Shown here: piece by piece, positions 54,714 to 63,235 of the stretch
How the letters are laid out: each line of letters opens with the position of its first letter
Position numbering within the stretch: the stretch's first letter is position 1
Assembly: GCF_000003815.2 (NCBI RefSeq)
Contig: NC_049989.1
Location: forward strand, 2,401,583 to 2,465,582
From: Branchiostoma floridae
Taxonomy: Eukaryota > Chordata > Leptocardii > Amphioxiformes > Branchiostomatidae
Direction: 5' to 3'
DNA: 64,000 nt
Position numbers and translations under genes: made by a program
The notes under the pieces: generated by a model
The model's input: only the letters and a program-made list of their open reading frames with translations
Told to the model about the DNA's origin: nothing
Database searches by the model: none

Positions 54714-55918
54714 TCATGTCTGTGGCGTGTGGCGGGTTAGTTTGTGGATTAACGCGGCGCCACAACGTCACGTAAACAAAGAAATGACTTTGAACATAGA
54801 AGTGACGGGAACAAAGGGGTAACGCAAGTTCACCTTTATCCGTGGGTGACCTATATCCGTTGGTTTCAAAAAATGGTATTAAGGGACATTAAGTCGAAGA
54901 ATTGTGGTTTCAAACTGTAATATTTTGAAAATATTGCAAGTTGAGAACATAATCTGTCGATTTGATATCCCCAAATGCCCTATTTTTAAAAGCAACGGAT
55001 ATTGGTTAAACTACTGTTACCTGAAGTGTTGACAAATTCGCTTTGATAGGTAATTTGCATGTTTGTGGCGTGTGGCGGAATAGTTTGTGGATCAACGCGG
55101 CGCCACAACGATACGTAAACAAAGGCAAGACTTTCCCATTGGACATAGAAGTGACGGGAACAAAGGGGTAACGTAGTTCACCTTTATCCACGGGAGACCT
55201 ATATCCGTTGCTTTAAAAAATGGTATTAAGGGACATTAAGTCGACGAATAGTGTTTTTTCAAACTGTAATATTTTGAAAATGTTGCAAGTTGAGAACATA
55301 ATCTGTCGATTTGATATCCCCAAATGCCCTATTTTTAAAAGCAACGGATATTGGTTAAACTACTGTTACCTGAAGTGTTGACAAATTCGCTTTGATAGGT
55401 AATTTGCATGTTTGTGGCGTGTGGCGGATTAGTTTGTGGATCAACGCGGCGCCACAACGCCACGTAAACAAAGGCACGACTTTCTCATTGGCCATAGAAG
55501 TGACGGGAACAAAGGGCTAACGCAAGTTCACCTTTATCCGCGGGAGACCTATATCCGTTGCTTTAAAAAATGGTATTAAGGGACATTAAGTCGACGAATG
55601 GTGTTTTTTCAAACTGTAATATTTTGAAAATGTTGCAAGTTGAAAACATAATCTGTCGATTTGATATCCCAAAATGCCCCATTTTTAAAAACAACGGATA
55701 TTGGTTAAACTACTGTTACCTGAAGTGTTGACAAATTGACGGGCGTTGACGGGTAATTTGCATGTTTGTGGCGTGTGGCGGACACATTAGTTTGTGGATT
55801 AACGTGGCGCCACAATGTCACGTAAACAAAGGCATGACTTTCCCATTGGCCATAAAAGTGACGGGAACAAAGGGGTACCTGAAGTGTTGACAAATTCGCT
55901 TTGACAGGTCTGGGTTTT
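54714..55918 (+). repeat. Four-copy tandem satellite, unit about 350 bp
   Basis: Units start at about 54715, 55058, 55407 and 55761 (spacings 343, 349 and 354) with CATGTTTGTGGCGTGTGGCG. Each carries AACGCGGCGCCACAACG, CACGTAAACAAAGGCA, TTCACCTTTATCCGCGGGAG, ACCTATATCCGTTG, GGGACATTAAGTCGACGAAT, TCTGTCGATTTGATATCCCC and CAACGGATATTGGTTAAACT. The last unit is shortened by an internal deletion after GGGAACAAAGGGGTA. A diverged single unit lies at 10.36-10.6 kb. Confidence 0.93.
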
Positions 55919-56111
55919 CAGGACGCTGCCGTCTTGAATGCTTCTCTCCAATAAGCCCTTTCACAGAGATCAGGACGCGTGTTATCATCGGCATTTGCTC
56001 GTGGCCGAGCATTGAAGTTCATGTCAGGCCAGCCTCAGTTGCTGCTTGTAGGTGACGATGTCTCGTGTGGCTTCTCAATCCCAGGGCAGTACGGAAAAGT
56101 CGACGTCTGGA
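55919..56111. other. No recognised feature
   Basis: Unassigned sequence between the satellite and a long hairpin. Confidence 0.4.
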
Positions 56112-56308
56112 ACACAGTACGCATGTACGGAGACAGGAATTCTTGGTAAATACATGTCAAAGGTAAAGGCCCTGATCAGCAAAAAAAAAAAACAACCGTC
56201 TGGACATTGCTATACAAATCGTAACAATGGTCGAGACAAGGACCGATGTCGTTTCGGGGCCTTTACCTTTGACACATTACCTAGAATTCCTGTCGCCGCA
56301 CATGCGTT
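56112..56308. mobile_element. Long hairpin MITE, about 197 bp
   Basis: The left arm CGCATGTACGGAGACAGGAA then TTCTTGGTAAATACATGTCA then AAGGTAAAGGCCC pairs with the right arm GGGGCCTTTACCTTTGACAC then ATTACCTAGAATTCCTGTCG then CCGCACATGCG. The arms are about 50 bp with few mismatches. A poly-A run and the imperfectly paired CAACCGTCTGG / CCGATGTCG lie near the loop. Confidence 0.85.
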
Positions 56309-56354
56309 CTGATCTCTGCCTAAGGGCTTATAGACCTAGCATGACTGTCCATCA

Positions 56355-56470
56355 CAATTATCAGTTCAACCAATGAGAGCATGGCAATTAGCAGTTCGAC
56401 CAATGAGAGCATGGCAATTAGCAGTTCGACCAATGAGAGCATGGCAATTAGCAGTTCGACCAATGAGAGA
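56355..56470 (+). repeat. 30-bp CCAAT minisatellite, about four units
   Basis: Units CAATTAGCAGTTCGACCAAT then GAGAGCATGG start at 56355, 56385, 56415 and 56445. The last three are identical and the first has three changes. Diverged units occur at 46.0 kb. Confidence 0.95.
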
Positions 56471-56925
56471 TGATTTTGCAAATATTTGCATTTTTATGTT
56501 TTTATTTTGCATTTCTACGCATAGCCGTATAGCGTAGATGAGTGGTGCTCTGAATGGGATCTATTGGTATCATTGTGTTACAGTAGACTGCCCCATTGAC
56601 CCAAAATGATCCACCCGCCGCCATCATTGTTTTGAACAAAAACATCGTCCAGTGGCAAAGCTGGTCAATTTTACAATGAAATCTTGTTAGTTATCATGAA
56701 AAATTAATCGATATAGGCACATGATTAAAAATGAGGTGACCGTCTTAGGCAGGGATTGCGTTCAACATGACCGTGACCGCGTTGGACAGGTGGTCGTCTT
56801 GAGAAAGTCGCTTAATGCTTATAATTACGCCTATTTTGACCGAGATTAAAGTGACCGGCTTGTAGAGATAACCGCTTGGGCAGGTTTGACTGTATATGTG
56901 ATGTTACTATATGTTATTCATTTAT
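56471..56925. other. No recognised feature
   Basis: Unassigned AT-rich sequence. Confidence 0.45.
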
Positions 56926-57975
56926 TTCCCTTTTCATCTTCAGTTATTGATAACAACTTACGTTTTGTTTCTTAGAATAAATATTGACATATCTAACTTT
57001 TTATAGGAATTGTTAAGAATTGATTCGTGCTAACAGGCCCACCTCGCAGAGCATGGACGTACGACCGTATGCTCGAACGTTCCCCCTACCCAACTTCTCT
57101 AGGGAGGCGCGTGCCAAGTAACCTTCTGTGTGAACAGGACATCTCAAGAACGGCTCGGTGGATTGGTTTCATATTTAGTGTGTTGGTAGGGTGTGATGAA
57201 AGCTGGAAATGATTAGATTTTGGGCCCCCTAGCGTCTTTCCTTGGTACTGCAGCGAAACTTCCCGTTTTGCTATCTCGCGTTCTGAACAAGCTATGGTCA
57301 CGATTTTTCGGTGTTAGATAGTTCTTATGCTCGGGAAGAAGTGACATTTGGGCCCCTTAGTGGCTAGTTTTGGGATAGCAGGGGCATTTTTGTGAAAACT
57401 TCTGAAGGGAATAACTCAAGAAGTGAACAACGAAAATATGCTTAATTAGGACCTTGTATAATTCAATTATTTTCTATAGGTGAATTAAGATAAATGTAAC
57501 ATATGTAATTCAAATGATTAGATAATGACGTATTCTGCATAGTTAAGGTAATTTGTGACTGATGAAACATAAACAAATACCAAACATGCAAATCAGGAAC
57601 TGATTTGCATATTTGATGCAAACACGGCAAAAGGGCTTCATGGTAAATGATGGGATTTTGATACTTGTGACATGTTTAAGCCAATTAATGATGAACTTCA
57701 CCATGCATAAATTATGTAAATCTGTATATTATTTGCATGAACTCTATAAGAACTCTAAATATTTCATGGAGGTATGAGGTCGCGGAGCTCTAGTTCTCTA
57801 CTGGTTACGGGATCAGGTAGCAGGGGAAGGTTAAGGCTAAGGCATTTCCTACCAGTTCTTCCCAGTTCCTACCAGTTCTCCGAGGTGGTCCCTGCCCTTC
57901 TCGGCTTTCACGTTCTGCCGTCGGTGGATGTTTTTTTTTACCGTAAGTGCTCAAATAAAAATATAAGATAATCGG
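56926..57975 (+). repeat. Segmental duplication, copy 1, split by a repeat insertion
   Basis: 56930-57125 (TAACTTTTTATAGG, GTGCTAACAGGCCCACCTCG, GTACGACCGTATGCTCGAAC, GGCGCGTGCCAAGTAACCTT) and 57785-57965 (CTCTACTGGTTACGGGATCA, GTCCCTGCCCTTCTCGGCTT then TCACGTTCTGCCG, ACCGTAAGTGCTC) match 58440-58640 and 58668-58855 in the same order. In this copy about 650 bp of reverse family I sequence (57130-57770) lies between the two parts. Confidence 0.85.
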
Positions 57976-58029
57976 TTTGTGCCTGTATACATGTATGTAT
58001 GTATGTATGTATGCTAGGAAACATAACTT

Positions 58030-58056
58030 AGTGTGTGTGTGTGTACATCTGTATGC

Positions 58057-58097
<41 letters not shown>

Positions 58098-58121
58098 CGT
58101 GTATGTGTGGGTGGGGGGGGG
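58030..58121 (+). repeat. (GT)n-rich microsatellite
   Basis: Runs of GT broken by ACATCT, ATGCGT and GCGAGTGC, ending in a poly-G tract. Confidence 0.95.
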
Positions 58122-58404
58122 AGAAGAAATTCTTACTTAAGTGCAGAGCTAGGTTCATTGTTAACCTACAGAACTCGAAGTTTTGCGCTTTCCTAGAATG
58201 AGGGATACAGTTACAATGCCAGACATACAACCCATCATGCACAAATGATGGGGATCACTAGAAGGCGCTACTGCACATACTAGGAACAACAGCGATGTCC
58301 CAACTGCATCCAGACGACTTCCCGGCTTTAAGGGCTTGCACGTATTACTTGCGAGAAGAATATGTATTGATGCAGAATGCATTAGATTTACAATAAAATT
58401 CATT

Positions 58405-58860
58405 TTACCCTTTCATCTTGTCATTGCAAACAACTTAAGTTATGTTTCCTAGAAAACAACTTGACATACCTAACTTTTTACATACATACATACATAACCT
58501 TTATTTTAAAATACTAAGACTTGTTTAGAATTGCATCGTGCTAACAGGTCCATCTCGCAGAGTATGGACGTACGACCGTATGCTCGAACGTTCACCCTAC
58601 CCAGCCTCTCTAGCTAGGCGCGTGCCAAGTAACCTTCATCAAACTGAAGTATCATTTGGGTACAAATTCTCTACTGGTTAGGGGGTCAGGTAGCATAGAG
58701 GAGGTTAAGCTAATGCATTTGCATCTCCTACGAGCTCTCTCAAACATACCTCTGACAGTTCAAGCTCCGAGTTGGTCCCTGCCCTTCTCGGCTTTCACGT
58801 TTTTACTACTGCCGGCGGATGTTTTTGCCGTAAGTGTTCTCATAAAACTATAATCGGCTT
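58405..58860 (+). repeat. Segmental duplication, copy 2, uninterrupted
   Basis: Matches copy 1 in both halves without the 650-bp insert, so the insertion followed the duplication or this copy keeps the ancestral state. A CATACATACATACATA expansion occurs at 58481-58496. Confidence 0.85.
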
Positions 58861-59400
58861 GAGGTAAACCTGCGACAACACGTTTTGCAGGCAGGCTAGT
58901 TATTGGCTTGAAAACTAGGTACCAGAGGACTGAAGAGTCCACATCTATTAAGCGAGTATCTCAGTGGAAGGCGCCTGTATGCGCCAGGCATTCGCAAAGT
59001 GGCCCAAAACTGCGCCAATTTGTCAAAACACAAAAATTAGCTGGACGTAATTGTGCACAAACTGCACAATCTACATACTTTGTAATAGTTGCTCGTACGT
59101 CCCTACCGAGTTGCCAGTAGGTGCAAAGCCGTGCAATCTTTTTTCCGACTGGCTATCTGTTAGACACAAACATATCAGCAATTGTATTGCAATGCTAGCG
59201 CTGTGTTGCATGTATTATGATTGACAGAAACACACACTGGTGGAATAGAAAGTAGCTAATAGCAATGCCAACACAGAAGCGTGTGTGTTACATAAATGTA
59301 TGTCGAAGGAGGGCTGTAGTATACCAGCTGCACAGATACAGATACACACAAGCCGAAAAAAAAGAATGATCAAATGTTCGTGACCATCAGCGACCATGCT
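58861..59400. other. No recognised feature
   Basis: Unassigned sequence. Confidence 0.45.
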
Positions 59401-59419
59401 AGCTACTGCGAACGCACGG

Positions 59420-59520
59420 TTCAGCGATTGGTCAGCTCTGACACGTGACGCAGGAGGCGCGTTGACAACTGACCACCCAGTTGCCCAGATGACGTCATCA
59501 CCAGTAACAAACCAATGCCC
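59420..59520 (+). promoter_or_regulatory. Promoter-like cluster: ATTGG, CACGTG, TGACGTCA, CCAAT
   Basis: Within 100 bp: ATTGG at 59427-59431, CACGTGACG at 59442-59450, a perfect palindromic cAMP-response-type TGACGTCA at 59490-59497 and CCAAT at 59512-59516. GC content is raised locally. A donor-like CAGGGTAAGA follows near 59545, which would fit a short first exon, but no downstream coding exon is recognised. Regulatory function is inference. Confidence 0.35.
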
Positions 59521-59532
59521 ACCCACTGTTGT

Positions 59533-59850
59533 GTGGACAGTCGTACAGGGTAAGACACTGAGAAAGTCACATCAATTTCTTAAGAAAACAAAGTTTAAGT
59601 GAGTACGGTGACGTTTTAAGGTTTCCTCCGTGGCCAAATTGTCATTTATTTGGCCATCCATTATTTTCTCATTAATTGATTAAGTAAGAACTGTGGCGCC
59701 ATGTAAACAGTCGTACAGGGTAGACGCTGAGAAAGTCACACCGATGTCTTAAGAAAACAAAGTTTAGGCGAGTATGGGGAAGTTTTAAGGTTTCCTTCAA
59801 TTGTTTGGCCATCTATTGTTTTTCCATTAATTAATCAAGTAAGAACTGTA
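59533..59850 (+). repeat. Tandem duplication, unit about 165 bp
   Basis: CAGTCGTACAGGGTAAGACA then CTGAGAAAGTCACATCAATT...CTTAAGAAAACAAAGTTTAA (from 59536) recurs from 59708 with a few substitutions and a small deletion. Both end ATTAA(T)TGATTAAGTAAGAACTG-like. Confidence 0.9.
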
Positions 59851-60345
59851 GTTGTGCTGAATGATGATAACTAGACATGAAAAAATTCTGAACACCTTTG
59901 ATCAATTGCTGACGTCACACTTCAGGTCTGGATGTGTGGCATAGGGTTTGGGTCATTCGAACTTGATAATGATCAGAGGACTGATCAAAAGCGCTTTATT
60001 TTGTGTACGGATGTTAAGTTTTAAATCATAACATAATCTGAAAGCCTGTTAAGGGATCGAGGCAATAGCTGGCGCACGGTTCGCCAAGTAGGTCAAACCG
60101 ATATAACGTCCTTGGTCAAACGTGAAACAGTTAATATGTGCCATCACAGCTCATGCGGCATCGAATACTTGACTTCACGATCGCGTGTAGTGCCCGGAAC
60201 TTCCGTCGCTGGAGAGCACGTAAAACGTTCTCATCAGCTCAGGCGGATGCTACGTCTGACTTCACTGATTAAAACGCCACAATTTTCCTGCAGGCTTTTG
60301 GCCACCTGTACTAGGGGTCACTGACCGAACTGACATGGCATGTCA
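59851..60345. other. No recognised feature
   Basis: Unassigned sequence; a 70-codon frame at about 60.11-60.32 kb has no recognisable domain. Confidence 0.4.
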
Positions 60346-60642
60346 GCCTGGGCGGACAGTTTGCGGGGACGAAAAGTGAAATATAAGAGATATGTCAACA
60401 ATCTCAACAAGAAAACACACAAAACCTAAAAAAAGTACTTGTGCGCTAGCCTGGGTACCATCCGGATAGTAGTTCCCTACAATGTTTAGTAATGTTACAC
60501 ACTACATAAAAACGCTTCTCGCTCCGAATTACATTATAAACTACCCAGTTTAATTGTGAGAACAGTTTGAGTATAACCTTTTTTTGTTCTTGCCAGCAGC
60601 CCGGCACAGCCCTGGCTTGGAAATGTGAACCAAGCATAAGTT
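60346..60642. mobile_element. MITE family B, enlarged or rearranged copy
   Basis: Right end GCCCGGCACAGCCCTGGCTT then GGAAATGTGAACCAAGCATAA. Left part GCCTGGGCGGACAGTTTGCG then GGGACGAAAAGTG. A 26-bp phrase around GGGTACCATCCGGATAGTAG (about 60455) is the inverse of 28505-28532, just outside the copy at 28.55 kb. Confidence 0.6.
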
Positions 60643-61029
60643 AGCGACACGGAATGTAGGCCGCCATAATTGTGGAAAATGTTTGCACGTCACCTGCCGA
60701 AAATATCCATGTCAAGAGAATAACTTAATTTCTTACATCTGGTGATGTTTTTGATAGCTAAGTTAGATAGTGGGTTGGTCAGAGGTCCTTGGAATGCTGC
60801 ATCATCACAATACGAAATCACAACGAAATCTCGAAATAATGTTTGAAGACTAATTTATCTGCAGGCTCTACCCTGGTACTTTCCAGGAACGTTTTTTCAG
60901 AGGTTAGGCTATGACTGTGTTTTTTTCTCTCACTTTTTTGTTTTGTTTTTGTCGAGTTTTCTACTTTGTCAGTTTTTCTTTTTTGTCCGGCAAAATAGAA
61001 AGCCCGATAAAAACGCCGAAAAAAGGATC
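60643..61029. other. No recognised feature
   Basis: Unassigned; TTTTTT-rich tract near 60920-60985. Confidence 0.4.
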
Positions 61030-62092
61030 TAAAACTAGAGTTCCACGAACACATACCTTTGCCAAATAAACCAGGTTTGTTATGTAGAATGATGTCTGCG
61101 GACAAATGCGTTACTCATTTCATTTTCTTTATAATTATATGCTTGGAGTTGGTTTATAAAATTTCGGCATTCATTATGCAAATTAGATCCCAAGTTACAA
61201 TTAATTGATATCAAATTGTATCAAGCATTACTTAAGCTATCAGCATACCAAAAATCATGATGATCCTTTGATCCATTCTCTTTCAAAGTCTTTAAATACA
61301 CCTCTTACTCTCTTCCCTCTTTCTCAGTTACATATGTGACAACTTTGATGAAAGTACTATAATGGAATGCAGTGGATTTATTAACTTTTCCTAATCAATT
61401 ATGCAAATTACCTGTTTTTTTGCATAATAAGTATCACATTATATAAGTCTTCACTTGGGCTATCTACATGCCAAAAATCATGACGATCCGTCAACACGTT
61501 CATATTTTCTCATTAATTATGCAAATGAGATCATCATTTGCATGATAAATATGTATTGACATTTCTCTCTTTCTCAGCTACATATGTGACAAGTTTTAAA
61601 GTCCTATCATGGAATGCAGTGGATTTATGAATTTTCCTCATTAATTATGCAAATTAGCTGTTGATTTGCATAATTAGTATACCATTATGTAAGTCATCAC
61701 TCATTCTATCTACATACCAAAAATCATGACGATCCGTCAACACGTTGTAGAGTTATTTTCGTCCAAAGTTTGAAAGGAAACCGGCGCCTGCAGTTCCAAA
61801 CTCACAGCACTTACTCTCTGCCTCGAGGACTATCTACCACTTAAAAATCATGACCACAGCATGTCCAGAACACGAGATATAAAAAATTGAGTTTCCGCTG
61901 CAGTACCTTAGCAAGCCGCTAGGGGGCCCATTACCGAACTTGACCTTCGTTTTCCCGACCCCTACCCACCTACCAAATATCATCAGGATCCATCCAAGGC
62001 TTCTCGAGTTATGCTGTTAACACACAGACACACACACACACAGACTCACAAGCCCAAAACATAACCTTAGCCATTCTGGCAAAGGTAAAAAC
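61030..62092 (+). mobile_element. Interspersed repeat family I, near-complete copy
   Basis: Begins ACTAGAGTTCCACGAACACA then TACCTTTGCCAAATAAA and ends ACATAACCTTAGCCATTCTG then GCAAAGGTAA. TTTGCCAA and GGCAAAGG-type motifs thus lie at opposite ends. Internal modules: several ATTAATTATGCAAATTAGC blocks (61160-61690), CGTCCAAAGTTTGAAAGGAA, GACCACAGCATGTCC, GCAGTACCTTAGCAAGCCGC, ACCAAATATCATCAGGATCC, CTTCTCGAGTTATGCTG and an (AC)n tract. It is the best guide to the family. No protein is encoded. Confidence 0.75.
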
Positions 62093-62233
62093 AGAAGTCA
62101 CCTAACCTCTGCTTTGAGAGTAACGCCCGGTAACGTCCTTGGCAAAGCAATTACGCGTCCAGACAGGTGGCTGGGCACGTGGCCAGGATTACAGGTCATT
62201 ATAGCCAGTGGGTACCCATCTGAGCAATGCTTA

Positions 62234-62693
62234 GGGCACAACCCGCCGTACGTGCACATACATACTGTCTACGTGCCAAAACGTGGGCAATCTTTTGGGG
62301 TCCGTAAGTGGTACTAGTATTAAAGTACCGCTTCCGAAAGAGCGGATCTATTCAAGATAAGGGCACAACCCGCCGTACGTGCAAATACGTGTTGTCTACG
62401 TGCCAAAACGTGGGCAATCTTTTGGGATCCGTAAGTGGTAAGTACCGCCTCCGTAGGAACTCGTAGGGAATCCGACGGATTTGGGCGCACGCAGATACGC
62501 CGTAGAACTTTACGTGCAGGCAAAACGTGTGCCATCGGGCTGCGGATTCGCCCCCTGTACGTGCCAGTACGGGCGAGCGCCCGCCCTGTGCAGCCTGGAC
62601 GGTTTCAGAAATACGTAGCTGACGTGCCCCCCCCCCCCCCAAAAAAAACGTACGTACAAATTACACTATGACGGGTTATGCCCTTAGCCAGTG
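62234..62693. mobile_element. PIF/Harbinger-like MITE with TTA target duplication
   Basis: Ends GGGCACAACCCG (62234) and CGGGTTATGCCC (ending 62693) are inverted and flanked by TTA on both sides, as in PIF/Harbinger elements. The interior contains a direct repeat: CACAACCCGCCGTACGTGCA...GTGGGCAATCTTTTGGG(G/A)TC at about 62237-62310 and about 62363-62437. No transposase frame. Confidence 0.75.
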
Positions 62694-62699
62694 GGTATA

Positions 62700-62768
62700 C
62701 CCATCTGAGTAATGAGGCTGTTGTAACGCGCTCGAGGCACCCCCTCGAACACGGGGCCGGTACCCGTC
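62700..62768 (-). mobile_element. SINE family S1, distal part, cut by a MITE
   Basis: CGCTCGAGGCACCCCCTCGA then ACACGGGGCC is the S1 body in reverse, as at 49.78 kb. The SINE continues after the MITE at 63108. Confidence 0.65.
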
Positions 62769-62785
62769 TTACGTCCCTTTCGTAA
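62769..62785 (+). other. 17-bp target duplication TTACGTCCCTTTCGTAA, left copy
   Basis: Identical to 63091-63107. It flanks the family C MITE exactly at its inverted ends. Confidence 0.9.
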
Positions 62786-63090
62786 AGGTGGGGTCACACA
62801 TGCGTGTATATTCAGGTCCGTCTGAGCTGCGTATGAAGCTCTTAGTCTCTACCAGGCTCCACAGGTCGCGGGAAAAATAGTACAAATTTGACAAATATAG
62901 ATACATAACATGCCAGAGGAGTTAGCTGACCGAGAAGTATGGTTAGCGACCCAGCTAACTCGTCTGACATGTTACCTGTTTACGTTTGTCCAATTTCTAT
63001 TATTTGTCAAACGACCTGTGGGGCCTGATGGAGTCTAATAATTCCATGCGCGACTCATACGGACTTGAATACGCACGTGTGACCCCACCT
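62786..63090. mobile_element. MITE family C, intact, with 17-bp target duplication
   Basis: 305 bp with perfect 14-bp outer ends AGGTGGGGTCACAC and GTGTGACCCCACCT. Inner inverted blocks include TATATTCAGGTCCGT with ACGGACTTGAATACGC and GGCTCCACAGGTCGCGGGAA with CGACCTGTGGGGCCTG. It is inserted in a family S1 SINE. Confidence 0.92.
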
Positions 63091-63107
63091 TTACGTCCCT
63101 TTCGTAA

Positions 63108-63235
63108 GGCGGCGAAGCTCCAATTACCAGGGTTCCCTTCCCGGCTTCGAACCGGGATCTACCAGTGATTGGTACCAAGAGCTTAACTGTGAACCGCCAT
63201 CTATCAAGCTACGTGACATCCCTACCAAGTCTACT
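63108..63235 (-). mobile_element. SINE family S1, tRNA-like head
   Basis: On the minus strand from about 63231: GGATGTCACGTAGCTTGATA then GATGGCGG..., a B-box-like CCCGGTTCGAAGCCGG, and the start of the body. It joins the piece at 62700-62768 once the MITE and one target copy are removed. Confidence 0.7.

Noticed and set aside
57974-58242. Frames over the GT-rich tract (VCVCVC and HTHTHT peptides)
   Set aside because: Microsatellite translation.
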